DNA of 40,684 bases, taken from positions 89,061 through 129,744 of the forward strand of contig JARGFT010000006.1 of the NCBI GenBank assembly GCA_029210645.1, in the 5' to 3' direction. Position numbers and translations under genes: made by a program. The stretch comes from Anaerosomatales bacterium. Lineage in GTDB: Bacteria; Actinomycetota; Coriobacteriia; Anaerosomatales; SLCP01. The notes beneath the pieces were generated by a model that did no database searches, was not told the origin of the DNA, and worked only from the letters and a program-made list of their open reading frames with translations. Numbering within the stretch: the stretch's first letter is position 1; the number at the start of each line of letters is the position of its first letter. Shown here piece after piece: positions 33,811-40,623 of the stretch.

Positions 33811-34662
33811 TCAGGAGATGGGGTAGTAGGCAAGACCGACCGCGCCCGGGCCGGCATACGTCCCGATGACCGCTCCAACCGAGCCGATCATGTCGAGCTC
33901 GTAATCCACTCCGGCAGCATCCAGAGCGGACACCATCTGGTTCGCGAGTTCGGGAGCGGAGCCGTGCAGTACCGAGAGGCGCACCGTGCTGCCGGCAGAG
34001 TCGGCGGCGACCTGCGCGGCGAGCTCGGCAAGGGCTTTCTTGAGCCCCTTGACCTTCTTGAAGGGCTCGATGGTGCCTTCAGGAGTGAAGGTCAGGACCG
34101 GCTTGATGTTGAGCACCGACGCGGCAAGACCCGCAGCCTTACCCGCACGCCCGCCTTTCACCAGATACTCGAGGGTGTCGAGGATGAAGTAGAGGCGTGA
34201 TGTCTCAGCTGCCGTTCGCGCTGCCTCCTCCACCTCGGACGCCGAACCTCCACCATCGCGCGCTTCGATGGCAGCCTTGATGGCCAGTGCAGTGGCCATC
34301 GACACGGTCTTGGTATCGACGATGCGGATGGGTACGGGAGCATCGACAGCAGCAAGCGTGGCGGACTCGAAGGTGCCGGAGAGTGCGGATGTAAGGTGGA
34401 TGGAAACGATCTCCGTGCAGCCTTCCTCGGCAAGCTGGGCGTATGCTGTTGCGAAGTCCGCAGGCGAGGGCTGCGATGTCTTCGGGAGCACCGGGTATGC
34501 GGCGAGTTTGACGTAGAACTCATCCGGAGACATATCGGTCCAGTCGAGATAGGAGTCCGTGCCGAACAGTACCTTCAGGGGCACCATCCGGACCCCATGG
34601 TTGCCGAGCCACTGAGGTCCGAGATCGCAGGTGCTGTCGCACACGATACCTACGCGGGTCAT
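33811..34662 (-). CDS. fakB: DegV family fatty acid-binding protein FakB
   Basis: FakB proteins hold a fatty acid while FakA phosphorylates its carboxyl group. The 283-residue protein starts TRVGIVCDSTCDL and has the fatty acid contact loop HLTSALSGTFESA, IRIVDTKTVSMAT, and EYLVKGGRAGK, all typical of DegV. It follows fakA by 25 bases, which supports a dedicated FakA-FakB pair. The chain preference is not visible. The product acyl-phosphate feeds PlsY directly or PlsX in reverse. Confidence 0.92.
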   Translation of the reverse strand: MTRVGIVCDSTCDLGPQWLGNHGVRMVPLKVLFGTDSYLDWTDMSPDEFYVKLAAYPVLPKTSQPSPADFATAYAQLAEEGCTEIVSIHLTSALSGTFESATLAAVDAPVPIRIVDTKTVSMATALAIKAAIEARDGGGSASEVEEAARTAAETSRLYFILDTLEYLVKGGRAGKAAGLAASVLNIKPVLTFTPEGTIEPFKKVKGLKKALAELAAQVAADSAGSTVRLSVLHGSAPELANQMVSALDAAGVDYELDMIGSVGAVIGTYAGPGAVGLAYYPIS

Positions 34663-34687
34663 AAGAGTCGCTCCTTCGTGTTCGCTA

Positions 34688-36307
34688 TCACTCCACCGAC
34701 ATGATCACGGGATAGAGCGGCTGGCCACCCCTGTGATGTTCGACCTCGATCTCCGGATGCGCAGCGGAGATGTCGGCGGCAAGCTGTTCGAGATCGGTAT
34801 CGCTGACTTCTGACCCGCCGAGCAACGTCAACGTCTCACCGTCTCCGATAATGATGTCGGCGAGCTTGAGTGCAACGTCGGCCACGCCCTCACCGACCAC
34901 CTCTATCTCGTGGTCGGCGATGCCGATGACCTGGCCCTTGGAGATCGGACCCACCTTGCCCTTCGAGTCCTTGACTGCTGTGGTGACCTCGCCCGTCCTG
35001 ACTTCGGCCGCGGCCTGCGTCATCGCACGGGCCACCGAGTCGAGATCCGCGTGGGCATCGGCTGCAAGCATGGCTGCAAAGGCCTCGGGCACAGACGTGG
35101 TGGGCACCACCGCAACAGGCATCGGGGCGACAGGTATGACCTGCTGAGCAGCCATCTGGATGTTCTTGTTGTTGGGCAGGATGATGACTGACTCCGCATG
35201 CACCTCCTCGGCGGCGGCGAGAAGCTCCGCTGTGGACGGGTTCATCGTCTGTCCGCCGTTGACCACCATGTCGACCCCGAGGCTGGCAAGGATCTCCCGG
35301 ATGCCGTCTCCCGCACCCACGGCGACGAAACCGATCGCCTTTCGGGGCGTGTCGGGAGCTGCGCCGGGTTCAGAGCGCAGACCCTCGGTGCGGGCCTCGG
35401 TCTGCTGGCGCATGTTGTTGATGTGCACCTCGGCGACCTCGCCCAGGGCTGTCATGTAGGAGAGCACAGCCCCCGGATCGTCGGTATGTACGTGGATCTT
35501 GAGCAAGCCGCCTTCCCCGACAACCAGCTCCGAGCCGCCCTGCGACGCCACGTACTCCTCGACCGAGTGTCTGTCGAGTGCCTCACCCAAGAGCAGGAAC
35601 TCCGTGCAGTAGACGTACTCCTCGTCGTCCCAGTCGTCCACCGGCTGGATATCGAACACGGGAACCGTTGCCGGCTCCATCACGGAGGTGTCGAACTCCG
35701 TGCCGCGCCAGGCGGCAAGAAGCCCCTCGGCGAGGATGGACAGGCCGAATCCCCCCGCGTCGACGACGCCATTCTCCTTGAGGACGGGGAGCAACTCGGG
35801 CGTGCGGCGAACCGACTCCACCGAGGCGGCCAGGATGGCGTCGAGCGCGGACTCGAGGTCGGTACCTGCGTCAGCCGCACTGCGCGCAGCAGCCGCGCTG
35901 TCGCGCAGGACGGTCAGCATCGTGCCCTCCACGGGCTTGCGGACCGCCTGGAAGGCGACCGCGGTGGCTCTCTCGAGCGCCCCCGCCAGGAGTTCCGGCC
36001 CGTCGGCCGACCCGGCGGCGATGACCTCGCACAGACCGCGGAGTATCTGACTCAAGATAACTCCCGAGTTGCCCCGGGCGCCCATCAGCGACCCGTGCGT
36101 GACGGCCTGACAGATGTCGGAAACCGACGCGGTCGGAGGCATCTGCCCGAGCTCGGCCACGACAGCGTCCATGGTCAGCGACATGTTCGTACCGGTGTCG
36201 CCGTCGGGTACCGGAAAGACGTTGAGCCGGTTGACCTCTTCGGCACGCTCGCGCAGTGCGTTCGCCGCGGCGCCGACCAGAGCTGTGAAGGAAGGAGACG
36301 GGGTCAT
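34688..36307 (-). CDS. fakA: Fatty acid kinase FakA (DAK2/DegV-associated)
   Basis: Kinase that makes acyl-phosphate from FakB-bound fatty acids. The 539-residue protein has the N-terminal DhaL-like kinase domain with NVFPVPDGDTGTNMSLTM (Mg-ATP aspartates D35 and D37), then GARGNSGVILSQIL. The middle domain contains VYCTEFLLLG and GLLKIHVHTDDPGAVL. The C-terminal FakB-binding domain has NGGQTMNPSTAELLAA and ILPNNKNI. ATG at 36307 with GAGG five bases upstream is preferred to an open frame extending into gls24. It sits directly after gls24, an arrangement known from Firmicutes. Confidence 0.95.
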   Translation of the reverse strand: MTPSPSFTALVGAAANALRERAEEVNRLNVFPVPDGDTGTNMSLTMDAVVAELGQMPPTASVSDICQAVTHGSLMGARGNSGVILSQILRGLCEVIAAGSADGPELLAGALERATAVAFQAVRKPVEGTMLTVLRDSAAAARSAADAGTDLESALDAILAASVESVRRTPELLPVLKENGVVDAGGFGLSILAEGLLAAWRGTEFDTSVMEPATVPVFDIQPVDDWDDEEYVYCTEFLLLGEALDRHSVEEYVASQGGSELVVGEGGLLKIHVHTDDPGAVLSYMTALGEVAEVHINNMRQQTEARTEGLRSEPGAAPDTPRKAIGFVAVGAGDGIREILASLGVDMVVNGGQTMNPSTAELLAAAEEVHAESVIILPNNKNIQMAAQQVIPVAPMPVAVVPTTSVPEAFAAMLAADAHADLDSVARAMTQAAAEVRTGEVTTAVKDSKGKVGPISKGQVIGIADHEIEVVGEGVADVALKLADIIIGDGETLTLLGGSEVSDTDLEQLAADISAAHPEIEVEHHRGGQPLYPVIMSVE

Positions 36308-36326
36308 CGAACCTCTTTCGAATCGG

Positions 36327-36674
36327 TCACTTGCGAACCTTGATGCCCTGGACGTGGACATCGATGTCATCGACCACCACGCCGCCGACGGTCTGCAGGA
36401 CGTAGCGCACCCGGTCCGCGAGATTCTGTGAAACCTGACCGAGGTTCGTGCCGTGCTCGATGACGACGAACAGGTCGACCTTCACGCTGTCGCCGTGACT
36501 ATGGATCGCCACTCCCTTGCGCAGCTTCTCTCTTGAAAGAAGCTGCGCGACACCGTCACGCAGCGAGGGGCTCGCCATCCCGACGATGCCGTAGCACTCC
36601 AGCGCTGCGAAACCTGCGACCTCGGCAAGCACATCGTCGTGGATCTCGATGTCTCCCCGGATACTCTCGGGCAT
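36327..36674 (-). CDS. Asp23/Gls24 family envelope-stress protein
   Basis: A 115-residue member of the Asp23/Gls24 (DUF322) family. Features: IEIHDDVLAEVAGFAALECYG near the N-terminus and the FVVIEHGTNLGQVSQNLADRV strand-helix that typifies the family. Homologues are abundant envelope-associated proteins; a copy before fakA is common and suggests a link to lipid metabolism. The ATG at 36674 directly abuts the previous TAG, behind GAGGAGGGACGC. There is no membrane segment, so any envelope contact is through partners. Confidence 0.92.
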   Translation of the reverse strand: MPESIRGDIEIHDDVLAEVAGFAALECYGIVGMASPSLRDGVAQLLSREKLRKGVAIHSHGDSVKVDLFVVIEHGTNLGQVSQNLADRVRYVLQTVGGVVVDDIDVHVQGIKVRK

Positions 36675-36893
36675 CTAGCGTCCCTCCTCTTCGGACAGGT
36701 CGGGTAGCGAATTCAGCTCGGCGAGCAAGGTCTCGACGGAAACTTCATGCATGTGTGCGACTGCCTGGAGCGTCTCCATGTCTGCGGCGAAACACGATCC
36801 GCACGCCAGCCCGTGGCGCTCGAATATCTCGCTCACCCCGGGGTGGCTCATCAGGACGTCCTGGATGAGCATGTCGGGCGAGTAACGGGGCAT
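36675..36893 (-). CDS. DUF1858 redox-disulfide domain protein
   Basis: A 72-residue protein consisting of one DUF1858 domain. It has PDMLIQDVLMSHPGVSEIFE, then the CxxC motif HGLACGSCFAAD and a helical end. Such domains are known from hybrid-cluster-protein neighbourhoods of anaerobes and are thought to carry a redox-active disulfide. ATG at 36893 has GGAGGAGAGC upstream; the longer open frame to 36971 runs into the promoter region. It is the first gene of the gls24-fakA-fakB-recG run. Its partner is unknown. Confidence 0.85.
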   Translation of the reverse strand: MPRYSPDMLIQDVLMSHPGVSEIFERHGLACGSCFAADMETLQAVAHMHEVSVETLLAELNSLPDLSEEEGR

Positions 36894-36934
36894 GCTCTCC
36901 TCCGTGGTCCACGGCAGGTGACAGGTTACCGCAC

Positions 36935-36940
36935 AGTATA
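36935..36940 (-). promoter_or_regulatory. Candidate -10 for the DUF1858-gls24-fakA run
   Basis: TATACT on the minus strand matches the -10 consensus at five of six positions, 42 bases before the DUF1858 ATG. No clear -35 is seen at normal spacing. It is back to back with the rpmB promoter. Confidence 0.4.
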
Positions 36941-36989
36941 TCCGATTGCTGTCGGTGTTCCTGCCAGCCACGAAGCACCTGTAGTTCGC

Positions 36990-37018
36990 TTGTGAGCGTC
37001 GTGCGCCTGTGATACCAT
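36990..37018 (+). promoter_or_regulatory. Candidate promoter for rpmB
   Basis: TTGTGA (36990-36995), a 17-base spacer and TACCAT (37013-37018) on the plus strand. Each hexamer has four matches. The start point would be near 37025 with a leader of about 68 bases. It is the only plus-strand promoter needed in the window. Confidence 0.5.
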
Positions 37019-37092
37019 CACTCCGCTTTTCGACCGCTCACGCATCGCCCCGGTGGCAGATGCGACGTACGCTACCAGAACGGAGTTTCCAG

Positions 37093-37281
37093 ATGTCCAA
37101 GGTCTGCAGTGTCTGCGGCAAGCACCCGTCCGCCGGCCGCAACGTGAGCCACTCTCACCGGGTGACGAACCGCATGTTCCACCCGAACATCCAGAAGGTG
37201 AACGCCGTGGTAGACGGCTCGGTGAAGCGTATCAACGTATGCACCAAGTGCATGAAGGCCGGCAAGATCACGCGCGGCTAG
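37093..37281 (+). CDS. rpmB: 50S ribosomal protein L28, zinc-binding form
   Basis: L28 is a small protein of the large subunit. The 62-residue product starts [20 protein letters not shown] and contains [17 protein letters not shown] and [13 protein letters not shown]. Two CxxC pairs mark the zinc-binding form. ATG at 37093 has GGAG seven bases upstream; an open frame from 37009 covers the promoter and is not used. It is the only plus-strand gene, divergent from gls24-fakA, a conserved layout in Gram-positives, and convergent with the HD-GYP gene. Confidence 0.97.
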   Translation: MSKVCSVCGKHPSAGRNVSHSHRVTNRMFHPNIQKVNAVVDGSVKRINVCTKCMKAGKITRG

Positions 37282-37289
37282 GCTCTGAT

Positions 37290-37309
37290 GCCCGGACGCC
37301 AGTCCGGGC
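37290..37309. terminator. Hairpin between convergent rpmB and HD-GYP genes
   Basis: GCCCGGA (37290-37296) and TCCGGGC (37303-37309) form a seven-pair stem with a six-base loop in the 32-base gap between two convergent stops. It could serve both strands. Neither side has a T-run. Confidence 0.55.
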
Positions 37310-37313
37310 GCGT

Positions 37314-39095
37314 TCAGCTTGTGCGACCGGGGACCTGCTCCGATCTCGAGGAATGGATCGCGAAGAACGCGTCCACTACCGAAGGATCGAACTGGGTCCC
37401 CGATTCATTTCTGAGTTCTTCGAACGCCTCGGACTCCGTCAGAGCCTCCCGGTACGGACGCGGGGACGTCATCGCCACGAACGCATCGGCGACGGCGAGG
37501 ACCCGTGCGCCGAGAGGGATGGCATCCCCCGCCAGTCCGCCGACGTACCCTGACCCGTCGTAGCGTTCGTGATGGTGATAGACGATCGGGGCGACCTGTC
37601 TGAGCGCCGGTGCCTGGTCGAGGATCTCGGCCGCGATCACGGGATGCATGGTGATGAGCCCCCGTTCCACGGTCGAGAGCGGGCGCTCGGAGGACAGGGC
37701 CGACTCACCTGCCGACGGCATTCCGATGTCATGGAGCATCGCCGCGATCTCCAGAGCCCGTCTCTCGTCGGACGGGAGGCCCATCTCCTCTGCCAACCTG
37801 GCGGTGTACTCCATGACGCGGTCAGTGCCGCCGTGGGCGTAGGGGTCCTTCATCTCGATAGCAAGCGCAAGCGCCTTGAGCGTGTCGAAGTACAGGTCGC
37901 TCGCCGAGGCGACAGCCCTTGCGTTCCTGACGGCCACCGCGGTCTGGTGGGCAAGGACGCCGAGTGTCTCGAGGTCCGAGGTGGTGAAACGGGAAGGATG
38001 CTCGGGGCTTCCGACGTTGAGCACACCGACCACTCCGTCAGGGTCTGCAACGGGAATAGAGGCCGCTGATCGGACACCGCGAGAGCGTGCAGGCGTCTCC
38101 CGTCCGGGCAGGTCCTCGACCACCAGTGGCTGGCCGGACAGTGCGACCCAGCCGGCGATACCGTTCCCGGGACGAACGCTCGTCGTCTCGACCACCTCAT
38201 CGGGAAGCCCGACCGCTGCGGCGATCTGCAGGTTGGCTCCGGTCTCGTCGTAGAGCATGATGCTCCCCGTCGTGGCACCCGTGATGTCCAGGGCGCTGGC
38301 CAACGCGGTTCTAACTACCGCATCAGGATCGAGAAGGCGGGCAAGCTCACGAGCCGTTTCGAGCAGTGTGCGAGCGGCGTCGGACTCCTGCGACGCCACC
38401 TCGATCGCAAGCGCAGCGGCGAGCGGAAGCCGGAAAGCCGCGGCTACCGCGTTGAGGGCCTCGAGATCGGGGCGATCGCCGGTGAAGTCGAGCGCCGCCG
38501 CCCCCTGGACGTTCGCGAGGGATACGGGCACCACGTAGTGCCAGAGAGTCGCGCCTCCGTCAGCATCCAAACCAGCGGTAACGGACTCGAGCGCGGCGGT
38601 ACCGGAGTCCATGACCGAGGTCGCCAGGCGACGGCCCGCCATGAGTGGCCCCACATCGACCCCGGATTCGATCACAGGCACCGCAGCCTCGTCGCCCGCC
38701 CCGTCCGCCCTCCAGATCACGGCGCGAACCGCCCGGCCTGCAGCGGACGCCGATGCAAGGTAGGCCCGGGAAACGCTGGCGACATCGATGTCCTCGGGCA
38801 TGACGACCCCGGGCCGCACGGCAGGCGTCGACGTTTCTTCGGCCGATGCCGCTGACATCGCTGTCGACCGCCCGGGTATCGGCACCGGAGCGGGACGCGA
38901 CTCCCGTACGGGCAGCGGGGGCGGCGAGACCTTCATCGGCGTCTCGCGCCGTGACCGGTCGAACATGAACACCGCTGCTGCTGCCAGAGCGAATGCGATG
39001 GCTGCAAAGACGAGCGCCCACGACCAGTAGGCGACTGCCGCATAGCCGAGTGCTACGGCCGCGACGGTGAGAGCGAATGCGATTGCTATCAACAC
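37314..39095 (-). CDS. Membrane protein with GAF and HD-GYP domains
   Basis: A 593-residue signalling protein. Two membrane helices lie at about 2-22 and 27-46, then a Pro-rich linker (55-100). A poorly conserved, possibly degenerate GAF-like region spans 105-230, and a clear GAF domain 240-395. An HD-GYP domain occupies about 405-580. HD-GYP enzymes hydrolyse cyclic di-GMP or related dinucleotides. The HD pair is seen in AAMLHDIGMPS (455-456), and HHHERYDGSGYVGG is at 507-520. Two changes stand out: HDIGK is HDIGM, and GYP is GYV. The RVLAVADAFVAMTSPRPYR end is normal. The start is GTG at 39095 after AAGGTG. Confidence 0.9.
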   Translation of the reverse strand: MLIAIAFALTVAAVALGYAAVAYWSWALVFAAIAFALAAAAVFMFDRSRRETPMKVSPPPLPVRESRPAPVPIPGRSTAMSAASAEETSTPAVRPGVVMPEDIDVASVSRAYLASASAAGRAVRAVIWRADGAGDEAAVPVIESGVDVGPLMAGRRLATSVMDSGTAALESVTAGLDADGGATLWHYVVPVSLANVQGAAALDFTGDRPDLEALNAVAAAFRLPLAAALAIEVASQESDAARTLLETARELARLLDPDAVVRTALASALDITGATTGSIMLYDETGANLQIAAAVGLPDEVVETTSVRPGNGIAGWVALSGQPLVVEDLPGRETPARSRGVRSAASIPVADPDGVVGVLNVGSPEHPSRFTTSDLETLGVLAHQTAVAVRNARAVASASDLYFDTLKALALAIEMKDPYAHGGTDRVMEYTARLAEEMGLPSDERRALEIAAMLHDIGMPSAGESALSSERPLSTVERGLITMHPVIAAEILDQAPALRQVAPIVYHHHERYDGSGYVGGLAGDAIPLGARVLAVADAFVAMTSPRPYREALTESEAFEELRNESGTQFDPSVVDAFFAIHSSRSEQVPGRTS

Positions 39096-39126
39096 GATCA
39101 GCCCACCTTCTCTTGAGCGTGAACTG

Positions 39127-39132
39127 ATTATA
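39127..39132 (-). promoter_or_regulatory. Perfect -10 (TATAAT) before the HD-GYP gene
   Basis: TATAAT on the minus strand lies 31 bases before the GTG, between thiN and the HD-GYP gene. No good -35 is seen at 17 bases (GCGTGA). It suggests that the HD-GYP gene can be expressed apart from the riboswitch-controlled thi genes. Confidence 0.5.
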
Positions 39133-39149
39133 GCGTGCCGGCCGGGGAA

Positions 39150-39833
39150 TCACGCAGGTACGAAGCGGAAGGTGGCGTGACGCACGTTCCCGAGGGAGTA
39201 AGAGATCACCAGTGCCCTGCCCCGCTCGGCGGTTACGACGGCAGGCTTCGCGAGGAGCCGGTTGCTCAGTCCACGAGCGGAGAGCGGGTCGAGTGAGGCG
39301 TGGTCGAGTTCGTATCGGGCGCCTCGGCAGGAGAGAACGGCTCCCGGATCGAGCGTGAACACGGAGAAGGTCGCCCCTGCTCCGGTGAGGGTGACCGAGG
39401 CGCGTTCGCCCGAGTCAAGCAGACAGCCCGCCATCCCCGGATCTGTCAGGTCGATAGCCAGCGACCGTTGCACGAAGACGCTGCCGATCGCTGCGAGCGT
39501 ATGGTCCAACCTGGCCGACCATGCCGCCGTCACCGCGGCGCGCCGGGTGCCGAGATCTTTGACAGCCTGGAGTGCGAGATCGAGGTCGCTGACGTCCTTG
39601 TCGGCCGAGGACGCGATCACCGGAACGCCGGCAGCGCGCACCCGGGCGAGTACGTCAGGTGCGACCGAATCGAAGTCTCCAACGAGCACGTCGGGAACGC
39701 GCCCGACCGCGAGGCACAACGTTGCACCACCGTCTGCAGCGATGATCGGCCCCGCGTGACCGCTGATGAGGTCCCGGTAGAAGGCCTCACAAGCCGGGCT
39801 AGGTGCGGCACATACGACGAGCGCCGAATCCAT
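39150..39833 (-). CDS. thiN: Thiamine pyrophosphokinase
   Basis: Transfers pyrophosphate from ATP to thiamine to give TPP. The 227-residue protein has the catalytic half with IIAADGGATLCLAVG, DVLVGDFDSV, and SADKDVSDLDLALQ. The substrate-binding half follows (LDPGAVLSCRGARYELDHASLDPLSARGLSN, cut by family-typical loops). ATG at 39833 overlaps the thiT stop as TGATG, so uptake and activation of thiamine are coupled under one riboswitch. GARLDHTL of many homologues reads SARLDHTL here. Confidence 0.94.
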   Translation of the reverse strand: MDSALVVCAAPSPACEAFYRDLISGHAGPIIAADGGATLCLAVGRVPDVLVGDFDSVAPDVLARVRAAGVPVIASSADKDVSDLDLALQAVKDLGTRRAAVTAAWSARLDHTLAAIGSVFVQRSLAIDLTDPGMAGCLLDSGERASVTLTGAGATFSVFTLDPGAVLSCRGARYELDHASLDPLSARGLSNRLLAKPAVVTAERGRALVISYSLGNVRHATFRFVPA

Positions 39834-40408
39834 CAGGAAGACCCCTCCTCGGACACGGGCAGAACGCCGGCGATGGCAGGCACCACAACGATCGCGACCG
39901 CAAAGCAGGCAGCTGCAGATATCGGCACATAGAGGTTGTAGAGAGCCGAGTAGAGCCAGACAGGCTGTCCTGCAGGGGCGAACTCCCCGAAGAAGACCAT
40001 TCCGGAGATGAAGTGCGCGAGATACCGGCCGGACGCTCCCAACGTGATGCCCGCAGCCAGCAGGAGTGCCACGCGTCGGGACATGCGCGCCTGCAAGGCG
40101 GGTGTAAGAGCGGCAGCGACCACACCCGAAACGCCCACGAGGAGATAGGCGACAGGGTAGTCAAGAAGGGGCTGTATCCAGTGTACCGGGGGGTACGGGT
40201 CCACCAACAGGTCGACCAGGCCATAGAGTCCACCCGCCACCAGCCCGGGACCCAGGCCCCTGCGAAATGCCAAGACGAACAGCGGGAGCATCCCGAGGGA
40301 GATACTTCCTCCCTGGGGCATCCGCCAGAGAGTGATCATGCCGAGTACCGCTGCAAGCGCGATGGTCAGTGCGATCTCGAGAAGGAGCCGCGTCCGTCGT
40401 CTGTTCAT
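39833..40408 (-). CDS. thiT: Thiamine ECF transporter S component ThiT
   Basis: Substrate-binding membrane subunit of an energy-coupling-factor vitamin transporter. The 191-residue protein has about six membrane helices. ThiT hallmarks are ITLWRMPQGGSISLGMLPLF, the PVHWIQPLLDYPVAYLLVG loop and GRYLAHFISGMVFF. No ECF ATPase or T subunit is nearby, so it must share an energising module encoded elsewhere. ATG at 40408 lies six bases after GGAGG. An ATG-TAA start-stop overlaps this start (40413-40408) and may affect initiation. Preceded by a TPP-type riboswitch. Confidence 0.93.
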   Translation of the reverse strand: MNRRRTRLLLEIALTIALAAVLGMITLWRMPQGGSISLGMLPLFVLAFRRGLGPGLVAGGLYGLVDLLVDPYPPVHWIQPLLDYPVAYLLVGVSGVVAAALTPALQARMSRRVALLLAAGITLGASGRYLAHFISGMVFFGEFAPAGQPVWLYSALYNLYVPISAAACFAVAIVVVPAIAGVLPVSEEGSS

Positions 40409-40471
40409 TACATGCCTCCGCTCGGTGTCTGCTCACCGTACGGGAACGACGTTAGGGCGCCGCGCGCCATG

Positions 40472-40564
40472 ACCGTCATGCTGGCCCCGCATTACCGGGA
40501 CCGTCCTCTCGGTCGCGATCTCACGATCGCCTCTCAGCCGCTCTTCAGCAGCTCCCGATACGGT
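40472..40564 (-). ncRNA. TPP (Thi-box) riboswitch, variant pyrophosphate-side
   Basis: The 93-base leader element before thiT carries Thi-box hallmarks. In order on the minus strand: P1 arm ACCGTAT; CGGGAGC; P3 stem GCTGCT-GAAG-AGCGGC; the conserved CTGAGAGG (40530-40537), the pyrimidine-binding strand; a P3a stem CGATC-GTGA-GATCG; the P2 return CGACCGA; P5 with the conserved GGTAATGC (40489-40496) in a stem GGTCCCG/CGGGGCC; and the P1 return ATGACGGT. The usual ACCTGATC and GCG(C/T)AGGGA around P4 are replaced by AGGACGGTC and CCAGCATGA. Gene context (thiT-thiN) fits TPP. The call rests on eye alignment. Confidence 0.75.
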
Positions 40565-40578
40565 TCGATTGTGACGTG

Positions 40579-40607
40579 ACTATCGCACACAGACAGGGTG
40601 CACGCAA
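40579..40607 (-). promoter_or_regulatory. Candidate promoter for thiT-thiN
   Basis: The minus strand reads TTGCGT (40602-40607), 17 bases, then TGC-GATAGT (-10 at 40579-40584, extended type). The start point near 40572 is eight bases ahead of the riboswitch, giving a leader of about 164 bases. The position fits the riboswitch boundary well. Confidence 0.5.
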
Positions 40608-40623
40608 CGCGCCCATCGGTCGG

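Noticed and set aside
35198-36343. A 381-codon plus-strand open frame opposite fakA.
   Set aside because: Antisense shadow of a certain gene; Arg/Gly-rich composition typical of such frames.
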